A stretch of DNA of 11,789 nt from positions 1 through 11,789 of the forward strand of contig JAFNJA010000057.1 in NCBI GenBank assembly GCA_017601265.1. Direction: 5' to 3'. The position numbers and the translations under genes are program-made. The stretch is from Candidatus Brockarchaeota archaeon (GTDB lineage Archaea; Thermoproteota; EX4484-205; DTQO01). How positions within the stretch are numbered: the stretch's first letter is position 1; each line of letters opens with the position of its first letter. Below, piece by piece: positions 6,118 through 11,725 of the stretch. The notes under the pieces are model-generated. The model saw nothing but the letters and a program-made list of their open reading frames with translations, ran no database searches and was not told the origin of the DNA.

Positions 6118-6921
6118 TCAAAACACGAGGAAAAAGGGCAGGTTGAAGAAGAGGATCGCCAGGTTGGCGTAGACGAGGAGGAGGCTTATCAACCCCGCCG
6201 ATGCGAGCGAAATCCGCGCGGCCCTGCTGAGGTTGGACGCTAGTATCATCATGGCCCAGACTTGGAACCCGAGAAAGACGACGTTCACGACCCCCACGGC
6301 CACGTTGCGCGAACCCAGAACGGGCACGATCGCGCTGAACGCTGCCAAAGGCACCTGCGAGAAAGCGTACGCGGTCGCCATCCATTCGAGCGAGACGGCT
6401 TTTTTCATGATCCTCAGCAAGACGGACGTCATCAGGATGAAGAGGACCAAGCCCGAACAATAACCGAGCAGGACGTCCGCCAAGCCGGAGGAGTGCATCT
6501 TCTCGACGAAGAACCCCTTGGGCATGACGTTCGAAAAGGCGTAAGCTCCAAGCTCCAAAAGCGCGAAGGCCAAGGCGGAAGCGACGATCGCAGCGCGTTT
6601 TAGAGATGCCAACTTGCCGAGGCAGACGTATCTGTAGAAGCGGTTGTCGAACTGCCCGGACAAGCTCGTCACGGAGGATACTACGTCCCAGGAGAGGACC
6701 TGCGCGTACGCCGTCTTGCCCGCTTCGCTCAGCGCGTACTGTCCATCCTTCCTTCGCTGTATGAGCGGGCCGATGAAGCCAAGGTGGTAGTAGAAGTTCC
6801 CGGGGGAAAGGCCGAGTTCGGTCATTAGGGCCGTGGCGGACATCTGCCCCCTGGAGCCGAGAAGGGACACTATCTGCCGGCGGATCGGGTGGCTCAGTTG
6901 CCTGTAAAGATCGCGCGGCAT
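6118..6921 (-). CDS. Winged-helix transcriptional regulator with membrane-spanning C-terminus
   Basis: The first 70 or so residues form an ArsR-like winged helix: LYRQLSHPIRRQIVSLLG, then a recognition region around SATALMTELGLSPGNFYYHL, and a wing near QRRKDGQYALSEAGK. The rest is hydrophobic, with about five membrane helices, for example around RAAIVASALAFALLELGA, GYCSGLVLFILMTSVLL, FSQVPLAAFSAIVPVLG, VVFLGFQVWAMMILASN and LISLLLVYANLAILFF. The layout suggests a one-component regulator anchored in the membrane that senses a membrane or external signal; ligand and target genes are unknown. I chose the ATG at 6921 (267 residues) because it starts right before the winged helix; a TTG seven codons upstream is possible. 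It stands alone, so autoregulation is plausible but not shown. Confidence 0.75.
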   Translation of the reverse strand: MPRDLYRQLSHPIRRQIVSLLGSRGQMSATALMTELGLSPGNFYYHLGFIGPLIQRRKDGQYALSEAGKTAYAQVLSWDVVSSVTSLSGQFDNRFYRYVCLGKLASLKRAAIVASALAFALLELGAYAFSNVMPKGFFVEKMHSSGLADVLLGYCSGLVLFILMTSVLLRIMKKAVSLEWMATAYAFSQVPLAAFSAIVPVLGSRNVAVGVVNVVFLGFQVWAMMILASNLSRAARISLASAGLISLLLVYANLAILFFNLPFFLVF

Positions 6922-7250
6922 CCCTTGGCCTCTGGCGCACAATCTGACGACCCTTCTTCGTTTAGAATCGAATGGTTCTTTAACGCTGTTGTGGTCAACG
7001 AATAGGTATGGAACCAGTCAAGAACTACAAATAATTAGAGTTCCTTAGGCCGCCTTGTTCCTCTAGAAACTTTTCCGCTCGCGAGGCGACTGCCCGGCGC
7101 CTGATCGACCTTGACAAGCTGAGATCGCGGGTCCTGCCCAATTGGATCGGCCTTTTTTGCGCCGCCGATGGAAAGGCGAGAGCATTCCCGTTAAACGCGA
7201 AGCTGGGGAAAAGGCGTCGTTGATGCCCTTGCCGGTCGTGACGGTGGCGA
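6922..7250. other. Non-coding stretch, nothing recognised
   Basis: This stretch of about 330 bases lies upstream of the winged-helix gene. I see no convincing gene on either strand, no tRNA and no clear repeat. GCGCCGC beside a T-run (7151-7164) faintly recalls the 42-bp repeat at 7658, at about the distance from the decayed gene where an older element's end might lie, but the match is too short to call. Confidence 0.45.
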
Positions 7251-7495
7251 TCAGACTTCGAACATGGCAAAATAAGCGTCCTTCTCCACCTCAATCGAAT
7301 GAGCTTCTTCGACTTAGTAGCCAACGGATTTTCCGAACACCAAGTCCATGCGGCGATGCCTGATAATCTCTAGGACTTGAGCCCTGCAACGTAGACAACG
7401 GCTTTGGTTCCTCCCATTTGGATTAAGTATCCGGTTGTAAGTATAGTATTCTGGTACGACTTCTTGGGATTCATTCCTGTTTTTAGGGGGATATC
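7251..7495 (-). pseudogene. Decayed copy of the 3' part of the acidic unknown gene (7812-8456)
   Basis: Read on the minus strand with frame corrections, this region matches about the last 88 residues of the protein at 7812-8456. DIPLKTGMNPKK matches HDYLKIDLNPRKK, and TTGYLIQMGGTKAVVYVAGL matches SIGYLIQMNDDQAIVYIVGL. FGKSVGY-stop-VEEAHSIEVEKDAYFAMFEV matches FGKVVGYCVEEVEKADLIDVEEEEDAYYVLLEV. A TAA replaces the Cys codon, a TAG follows GLKS, and at least two small indels break the frame, yet both copies end at the same place (stop at 7251-7253). The DNA is GC-richer than the intact copy, which fits longer residence in the host genome. It cannot make a full protein. Confidence 0.8.
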
Positions 7496-7519
7496 GCGGT
7501 CGCAGCCAAGGGAGCCTTT

Positions 7520-7610
7520 AGAAGAAACGCCCTTCCATCAGAGCCTCGTCCTTGACCAGTTCGGCCAACCTGGCGACTATCCAAGAAAAATGGCTTTCTT
7601 GATCTTGATG
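7520..7610 (-). pseudogene. Fragment of a TGT/DpdA-like gene (relative of 9349-10410)
   Basis: The minus strand reads WIVARLAELVKDEALMEGR from about 7583, matching WIVVRLSELIKNKALRER at about residues 108-125 of the intact TGT-like protein. A weaker match (IKIKK against IKLTDKK) precedes it. Only this internal piece survives. It is followed within about 30 bases by the fragment of the acidic unknown gene, so a deletion must have joined the middle of gene 1 to the middle of gene 3. The two fragments keep the order and strand of the intact operon. Confidence 0.65.
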
Positions 7611-7657
7611 TTGCCCTAGCGCAAACGCACGCCATATGCCTGTTGATGTCCCGAAAA

Positions 7658-7699
7658 GCGCCGCGGGCAGGAATTTCCAGACCTTCTAGGAGCCTTTTT
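7658..7699 (-). repeat. Outer attachment repeat (att copy A) of the integrated element
   Basis: These 42 bases are identical to 10518-10559. Copy A is a detached piece of the tRNA-Ser gene: on the minus strand it runs from the T-loop adenines, through the 24-nt intron and the T-stem CCTGC, to the acceptor CCGCGGC plus discriminator G. It marks the far end of the element. Beyond it (below 7658) the DNA is GC-rich again and begins with a T-run, as expected for the original region 3' of the tRNA. Confidence 0.85.
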
Positions 7700-7758
7700 A
7701 CCATCTTTTTATAGAAGGGAGCCGAGGCGTGAATCGGTTCTTTTTGCCATGGTTCCAT
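7658..7758 (-). CDS. Possible small ORF running into the attachment repeat
   Basis: An ATG at 7756-7758 has a good ribosome binding site, AGGAG, 7 bases upstream (7766-7770), better than those of most genes here. It opens a frame MEPWQKEPIHASAPFYKKMV that enters the 42-bp repeat and continues into chromosomal DNA to 7483 in the integrated form. In a circular form the frame would instead end shortly after the repeat, giving about 41 residues. I do not recognise it and see no integrase motifs. The part beyond the repeat overlaps the decayed genes in another frame and is probably meaningless. Confidence 0.3.
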
Positions 7759-7769
7759 ACAAAATCTCC

Positions 7770-7781
7770 TTAAATTTAAGT
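7770..7781. promoter_or_regulatory. Perfect 12-bp palindrome CTTAAATTTAAG
   Basis: It lies between the stop of the acidic unknown gene and the small ORF at 7758, next to that ORF's ribosome binding site. It could be an operator or a TATA-like element; it may also be chance in AT-rich DNA. Confidence 0.25.
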
Positions 7782-7811
7782 CAGTTAATGAAATAATCTT
7801 GACCATAGACA

Positions 7812-8456
7812 TTAAACCTCGAGCAAGACGTAATAGGCATCCTCCTCTTCTTCAACATCGATCAAATCCGCTTTTTCCACTTCTTCGACACAGTAGCCAA
7901 CGACTTTACCGAACTTGTTAAAGTCCTCGCGGCTATTTCTGATCATCTCATCGACTTTATAATTAAGTCCTACAATATAGACGATGGCTTGGTCGTCATT
8001 CATTTGTATTAAATATCCGATGCTAATTATGTATTCTGGAACTACTTTTTTCCTCGGATTTAGGTCTATTTTTAAGTAATCATGAGCATACCTTATTGCT
8101 AGCTCCTTTGCCTTTTCCTCATTCCTCCTTATGTCATCCATGAGGTCGTTGAAGTCGGCGACTTTCTTCAGATCTTCACACGCACTTTTCTCATCTGACC
8201 CGTATAGGAGAAGATTAATCCACTTTAGGCTTCCTGGACTCCATAGAATTAACTTCTTTATAATATCCTTTAATTTATCCTGTCTATCAAAGCATACGAA
8301 AACTTGGTATCGGTATCCCCTTTCGAAATTTATGCCTCCAAGATCCACGCAGGCTTTGGCAACATCCTTCTTCCAAAACTTATTAATGGCCATAACCCCC
8401 CTTAGTGGTGCCTCGTCGAAATCATCCCCGCTTTGCCATAGTTTTAACTCAATCAT
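7812..8456 (-). CDS. Acidic protein of unknown function, partner of the TGT-like gene
   Basis: This protein of 214 residues has no family I recognise. It begins MIELKLWQSGDDFDEAPLRG and has mixed alpha/beta character without membrane segments or a signal peptide. A conserved-looking core, IISIGYLIQMNDDQAIVYIVGL, is followed by a strongly acidic end (EEVEKADLIDVEEEEDAYYVLLEV). The ATG lies inside the end of the LAGLIDADG gene (ATGATTGA, 8-base overlap), so translation is probably coupled; a TTG three codons earlier is possible. A decayed relative at 7251-7495 again lies directly after a TGT-like fragment, which suggests a stable pair. The part shared with the decayed copy, about the last 88 residues, is the part whose conservation can be seen. 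Confidence 0.75.
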   Translation of the reverse strand: MIELKLWQSGDDFDEAPLRGVMAINKFWKKDVAKACVDLGGINFERGYRYQVFVCFDRQDKLKDIIKKLILWSPGSLKWINLLLYGSDEKSACEDLKKVADFNDLMDDIRRNEEKAKELAIRYAHDYLKIDLNPRKKVVPEYIISIGYLIQMNDDQAIVYIVGLNYKVDEMIRNSREDFNKFGKVVGYCVEEVEKADLIDVEEEEDAYYVLLEV

Positions 8457-9348
8457 TTGGCTCAATCCTCCTCAGCGCGCGCTCAATAGCTTCAATGTGG
8501 CTTATTTTGAAGCTTCCAATTTCTTTAATATATTTAATTTTGTCGTCCACGCGTATTATCCATAATTCGAACCCTCCTTTTTTCTTCTCGTAAATATGGG
8601 AGGAACTTATCCCAAAATATTCCCTTAGTAAGGTGGCAATTTCCTCTAACCCTTTTCTATTCATGGAGAAGAATCGCACTTCAAGTCGAGGTGTGGGACG
8701 CTCCGACTTCTTATAGTATCCTATGCCACCATCGCCACTCATAAAACACTTAAGGAACATCTTCGCTGACTCCTTGTCGAGATACTCGAATGGAACGTTC
8801 CAATCGCCTTTTGGTTTAGAAGTATAATTGGCAAGGTCTTGGACCATTTCCTTGTTTTCTTTAACTAACTCAATGAAATGACGCCTATCTTTCCTACGAT
8901 ACATGGGCAACCGAATTCCATAGACCTCGTTCATGAACTCGTTAAATTTAACAAGAAGCTCATCAGAGCAACTACCAAAGCGCACCATGTATACATTAGG
9001 CTTAGTGGAGTATGTTAAACTGCCATCCGAATTGATGAAGCCCAATATGCCAGCTTTTGCGGGAGAGAGAACTTTCCTAATGCCTTTAGGAGAGACTTCC
9101 AAGAGCATCCCCTTATCAAGTTTAAACAAGGCCCTTTCCGGCGTTAGAATAGTAGCTTCCTTATACATCCCCAAAAGTTGCCTTTCTTTCTTTAGAGAAT
9201 ACCCGTTGTCTTCATGCTCGATAATATATTCCCCTATCTGTAGACATTCCTTTAGCTTGGATTCTGGACATTGTGTCCCATATGAACCAACAGACGCTGA
9301 AAGTCCTGATCTGCTATTGGTCTGATCTTGCCGAGTCCCTCCTCCCAT
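8449..9348 (-). CDS. LAGLIDADG homing endonuclease, free-standing
   Basis: Of 299 residues, two LAGLIDADG helices are visible: AKAGILGFINSDGSL (about 97-111) and AKMFLKCFMSGDGGIGY (about 195-211). Their acidic residues, Asp108 and Asp206, would bind the catalytic metals. Two motifs in one chain mean a monomeric, pseudo-symmetric nuclease cutting a long, nearly unique site. Residues 31-95 could be a helical DNA-binding extension. The ATG directly follows the TAG of the TGT-like gene (TAGATG), and the 3' end overlaps the next gene by 8 bases. There are no intein splicing motifs and no interrupted host gene, so it is neither an intein nor obviously intron-encoded. Residues 1-30 are rich in Gly, Ser, Thr and Gln and look unlike the rest, so the true start may be later, for example Met61. 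Confidence 0.85.
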   Translation of the reverse strand: MGGGTRQDQTNSRSGLSASVGSYGTQCPESKLKECLQIGEYIIEHEDNGYSLKKERQLLGMYKEATILTPERALFKLDKGMLLEVSPKGIRKVLSPAKAGILGFINSDGSLTYSTKPNVYMVRFGSCSDELLVKFNEFMNEVYGIRLPMYRRKDRRHFIELVKENKEMVQDLANYTSKPKGDWNVPFEYLDKESAKMFLKCFMSGDGGIGYYKKSERPTPRLEVRFFSMNRKGLEEIATLLREYFGISSSHIYEKKKGGFELWIIRVDDKIKYIKEIGSFKISHIEAIERALRRIEPND

Positions 9349-10410
9349 CTATATGAACCTCTCAATTGTCTGCAGGAGGTTGTGAAGGGCGAGCGATTTC
9401 TCATCATCTTTGAGCGCATATGCCATCCTCCCCTTACAGGCACTACAGTGACATTCCTCAAATCTCACACTCGTATCTGTTATGAAACATGTGTTCATCC
9501 CCTTGTAGTAATAGCCCTTATTCGCGCTGATAAACCAAGAAAGCCCTGAATAGACAAACGTCTTATCTCTTCTCCTAAAAGGATAGGAAAGACCGTAGAG
9601 CAGAACCTGTGTATCTATCTTCCTTTCTTTGAGAACCTTCGTCACGGTTGCGGCTACACCATCTAATAGCTTGAGTTTGGCAAGCTCTCGACTGGGAATA
9701 GCGAATGATTGACAGCCAAGTTCTATTGCTTTCTTTGTTGACCATTCGATCTGCTTGGATATCGCTCCCTTGATCAGGCCAATAACAGGAATGTCAAGCT
9801 CTGTAAAAGCGCTTGCTAGCTTTACTTGCTTCATGGTCTGTTGCCAAGACAGACACAGTGGATCGTCTAAGTAGGTATAAGAGTCAGGAGTCATCGTTGC
9901 GTCAGGTTGAGTATCTTTTATAATCCTGATATAGTCTCTAGACGCATAATTATCAAGGAGCTCGTCCTCCATCACTGTCGACAGCAGTATTTTACCATCA
10001 AAGCCTAAGAAGTCATGAAATCCAATAGAGGATACTCTCTCCCTCAAAGCTTTGTTCTTAATTAATTCAGATAACCTGACAACGATCCATGGAAGAGAGA
10101 CATCATTCCAGAGCCACGACTTCTTGTCAGTTAGCTTTATTACGGGAGTGAATCTTAGAAGCTTGATCTTAGTTCGCACTTTTAGCATGGGTAAATCCTG
10201 AATTACGAAATTAGTTGGAATTACACCCGAAGAATGGCAATAATCCCGTAGCCTGCAAAAAGCTTTGGGGTAAGTCGTCCCGTAAAAAGATATTCCACGT
10301 TTGCACTTGGCAATTAGGCAGATATGGGTTACACAACCCGGGCAGTAGGCACGAAAGAGCCCGCAATCAGCGCAAATCTTTCCACAATCCCCCAATGTTC
10401 GTATATTCAC
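9349..10410 (-). CDS. TGT/DpdA-superfamily protein with N-terminal Cys-rich region
   Basis: In this 353-residue protein the C-terminal two-thirds follows the tRNA-guanine transglycosylase TIM barrel. QPDATMTPDSYTYLDDP (168-184) resembles the P-D-x-x-M-x-x-D strand. IPVIGLIKG (207-215) with KKAIELGCQSFAIPSREL (226-243) resembles the VQGG and GYAIGG blocks. QVLLYGLSYP (268-277) resembles the MGVGTP strand. The family zinc site is Cys320, Cys322, Cys325 and His343. The second catalytic Asp of true TGTs is not evident where FVYSGLSWF (285-293) now stands, which favours a divergent member such as DpdA, the enzyme that inserts 7-deazaguanines into DNA. The first 60 residues carry nine cysteines (9, 13, 16, 23, 26, 31, 36, 52, 58), resembling DUF3795-like metal-binding segments. 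GTG start 28 bases from a strong TATA box. Base exchange in DNA or tRNA is inferred. Confidence 0.7.
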   Translation of the reverse strand: MNIRTLGDCGKICADCGLFRAYCPGCVTHICLIAKCKRGISFYGTTYPKAFCRLRDYCHSSGVIPTNFVIQDLPMLKVRTKIKLLRFTPVIKLTDKKSWLWNDVSLPWIVVRLSELIKNKALRERVSSIGFHDFLGFDGKILLSTVMEDELLDNYASRDYIRIIKDTQPDATMTPDSYTYLDDPLCLSWQQTMKQVKLASAFTELDIPVIGLIKGAISKQIEWSTKKAIELGCQSFAIPSRELAKLKLLDGVAATVTKVLKERKIDTQVLLYGLSYPFRRRDKTFVYSGLSWFISANKGYYYKGMNTCFITDTSVRFEECHCSACKGRMAYALKDDEKSLALHNLLQTIERFI

Positions 10411-10433
10411 ATAAGCTGGAAGATTATAATGAC

Positions 10434-10442
10434 TATATATAC
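10434..10442 (-). promoter_or_regulatory. TATA box of the element's operon
   Basis: TATATATAG on the minus strand is centred 28 bases before the GTG at 10408-10410, the geometry of a leaderless archaeal promoter. No comparable box precedes the second or third gene, so all three are probably one transcript. A second AT-rich box (ATTATAAT) at 10424-10431 is too close to serve the same start. Confidence 0.6.
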
Positions 10443-10494
10443 CACAATGAATGGGGCGGATAGATTTTTCATAATGTGCTGTAATCGCGTTTTT

Positions 10495-10507
10495 AGAGGC
10501 AACCTCT
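10495..10507. repeat. Short inverted repeat just inside the inner att copy
   Basis: AGAGG-CAA-CCTCT is a perfect 5-bp inverted repeat 10 bases inside the element from the tRNA end. It could be a recombinase arm site, or form part of the tRNA 3' trailer. Short enough to be chance. Confidence 0.25.
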
Positions 10508-10517
10508 CAATATAAAG

Positions 10518-10559
10518 GCGCCGCGGGCAGGAATTTCCAGACCTTCTAGGAGCCTTTTT
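10518..10559 (-). repeat. Inner attachment repeat (att copy B), the 3' end of tRNA-Ser
   Basis: These 42 bases are identical to 7658-7699. On the minus strand the identity starts at the T-loop adenine just after TTC, covers the full 24-nt intron, the 3' T-stem and acceptor strand, the discriminator G and one further base. The next base differs between copies (10517 against 7657), which sets the edge. This copy keeps the tRNA intact after integration. Confidence 0.85.
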
Positions 10560-10629
10560 GAACCTGCGGGTCTCGGAGAGACACCAGATCTCGAGTCTGG
10601 CCCCTTGGTCCTGGCTCGGGAACCGCGGC
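10519..10629 (-). tRNA. tRNA-Ser(CGA) with T-loop intron
   Basis: On the minus strand the acceptor GCCGCGG (10629-10623) pairs with CCGCGGC (10526-10520), with discriminator G10519 as usual for serine tRNAs. The D-stem is CCC/GGG. The anticodon stem CCAGA/TCTGG closes loop CTCGAGA, giving anticodon CGA, which reads UCG. The variable arm GTCTC-TCC-GAGAC is long, as in serine. The T-stem is GCAGG/CCTGC. The T-loop is split by a 24-nt intron; after its removal the loop is TTCAAAT and the tRNA is 87 nt. CCA is not fully encoded. The gene is the integration target of the neighbouring element, and its last 41 bases belong to the 42-bp repeat. Confidence 0.92.
10533..10556 (-). other. tRNA-Ser intron (T-loop, position 59/60)
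   Basis: The 24-nt insert folds like the one in tRNA-Leu. Exon TTCA faces GGAA with one A-G mismatch. The bulges are AAA and ATT, and the inner stem AGGCT pairs with GGTCT using two G-T pairs. Cutting after the second base of each bulge restores TTCAAAT. Because of A-runs at the left end, boundaries can shift by a base or two. Confidence 0.8.
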
Positions 10630-10667
10630 TGCCACCTGCCTCGGCCCTGGTGGAAATAATCGTTTCT

Positions 10668-10675
10668 GTCTATAC
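10668..10675 (-). promoter_or_regulatory. Possible TATA box of tRNA-Ser
   Basis: TTAGTATA on the minus strand lies about 43 bases before the first tRNA base. It would start a transcript with a short 5' leader for RNase P to remove. It is the only TATA-like stretch close upstream. Confidence 0.35.
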
Positions 10676-10829
10676 TAAGCGGAACATCCTTCAAACGTGG
10701 CTAGCTTTGACATTGCGTCCCTGCCTCCCGGGATTTGATGGCTTTGCCTTTTGCTCCATCGTTCCCGGGCTTCTTAAAAGGCCTTGGAATCGTGGCGGAA
10801 TGCCCTGCGTTTAAGCCAAGCCGCGAAAA

Positions 10830-10838
10830 CGTAAATAT
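10830..10838 (+). promoter_or_regulatory. Possible TATA box of the creatininase-family gene
   Basis: GTAAATATT lies about 38 bases before the ATG at 10872, giving a start site roughly 10 bases ahead of the gene. The rest of the gap from the tRNA to here (10630-10829) shows no gene; two CCCGGG palindromes (10727 and 10764) are the only features noticed. Confidence 0.4.
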
Positions 10839-10871
10839 TGCATTACCGCGTTTTGCACTGGGCAGGCGAAG

Positions 10872-11669
10872 ATGGGCAAGGTTATGCTGGACGAGATGAC
10901 CTGGCGCGAAGCCGCCGAAAGGTTGAAGAAATGCGATGCCGCGTTTATCCCGACTGGGACGATAGAGGGGCACGGGCCCATTCCGCTGGGTTGCGACTCG
11001 TACGTCGCCACGGCCGTGGCGAAACTGATGGCGGAAAAAGCCGGAGGCGTGGCGTTGCCTCCCCTCATGTACAACTTTACTGGAGCGACCACGTCTTTCG
11101 TGGGAAGCGTGACCGTAACCTTCGAGTCCCAAGTATCGATCCTGAAGGACATCGTCAGGTCGCTTTGGAGGCAAGGTTTCAGGAGGATATTCATAATAAG
11201 CATCCATGGGCCGAACGACATCCCAATCGGGACCGTCGTGAGGGGACTCTTCGAGTGGGAACGGATACCCGTCGTCTACTTGAATCCGTGGGGCACGGCC
11301 TCGAGGATCCTCGTCGAGATGGGCCTTGACAAGGACGAAGCTTGGATGGAAGCCACCTTGGCTTTCGGCGCAATGAAAATAATTGGAAAAGAGAACGCCA
11401 TACCTGACGTGAAGTCGCTAAGGGACCGGCACGCCGAAGCCGAGGGCAAAGGCTTGCCAACCGAACTCCAAGACGTCCAGCGGTACGGCATGGTCGGGTA
11501 CCATTTCGACAACGAGCTTCAACACCAGCCACCCCGAAGCGGCGTTGATCCCGATTTTGGCGTCGAGTTGCTGAACAAGGTTGCGAACGCCCTCCTCCCC
11601 GTCGTCGATAATCTTGGGCGTTACCAAAAAACCGTCGAAAAACCTTTCAAATTCTTGGAACCTGAATAG
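10872..11669 (+). CDS. Creatininase-family metal-dependent amidohydrolase
   Basis: The 265 residues show the family's metal-binding pattern. FIPTGTIEGHGPIPLGCDSY (25-44) supplies Glu32, His34 and Asp42. IISIHGPND (108-116) stands in place of the usual NGHGGN and keeps His112. DEAWMEATLAFGAMKI (155-170) supplies Glu160. These are the expected two-metal ligands, so the enzyme should hydrolyse an amide or formamide bond. The family includes creatininase, the archaeal formamide hydrolase ArfB of riboflavin/F420 synthesis, and MftE; sequence alone does not decide among them, and no pathway neighbours help. The ATG follows a TATA-like box by about 38 bases. It is a single gene, pointing toward the convergent gene at the right edge. 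The substitution of NGHGGN is notable, but the metal-binding His is kept. Confidence 0.85.
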   Translation: MGKVMLDEMTWREAAERLKKCDAAFIPTGTIEGHGPIPLGCDSYVATAVAKLMAEKAGGVALPPLMYNFTGATTSFVGSVTVTFESQVSILKDIVRSLWRQGFRRIFIISIHGPNDIPIGTVVRGLFEWERIPVVYLNPWGTASRILVEMGLDKDEAWMEATLAFGAMKIIGKENAIPDVKSLRDRHAEAEGKGLPTELQDVQRYGMVGYHFDNELQHQPPRSGVDPDFGVELLNKVANALLPVVDNLGRYQKTVEKPFKFLEPE

Positions 11670-11725
11670 CGCTCACGCGCGTTAAGCCCAGCCAAGCCAC
11701 CGCAAGCCGAAACTTCCCATGGCCG

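Larger units (their letters stand above)
7658..10559. mobile_element. 2.86-kb element integrated in the 3' end of tRNA-Ser(CGA)
   Basis: Two identical 42-bp direct repeats, 2,860 bases apart, bound an AT-rich block inside GC-rich chromosome. The inner copy completes a tRNA-Ser gene and the outer copy is a tRNA 3' fragment, the standard result of site-specific recombination into a tRNA 3' end. Cargo, all leftward, is a TGT/DpdA-like gene, a LAGLIDADG endonuclease gene, an acidic unknown gene and a possible small ORF at the outer end. I find no tyrosine or serine recombinase, replication gene or capsid gene, so the element is probably non-autonomous, mobilised in trans, or a deletion remnant. 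Decayed relatives of its genes just outside the outer repeat suggest repeated use of this site. Confidence 0.82.

Noticed and set aside
7151..7172. GCGCCGC next to a T-run as a third, degraded att copy
   Set aside because: Only about seven bases match the repeat, which is expected by chance in GC-rich DNA; the position is suggestive but not enough.
7483..7812. A 109-codon minus-strand frame spanning the outer att repeat
   Set aside because: Its second half overlaps decayed genes readable in another frame and its C-terminus is low-quality. Only the part from the ATG at 7758 to the repeat, with a good ribosome site, is kept as a possible small ORF.
8449..9348. LAGLIDADG protein as an intein or intron-borne gene
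   Set aside because: There are no N- or C-terminal splicing motifs. The upstream gene ends properly with a complete zinc site and the downstream gene starts within the overlap, so no host gene is interrupted.
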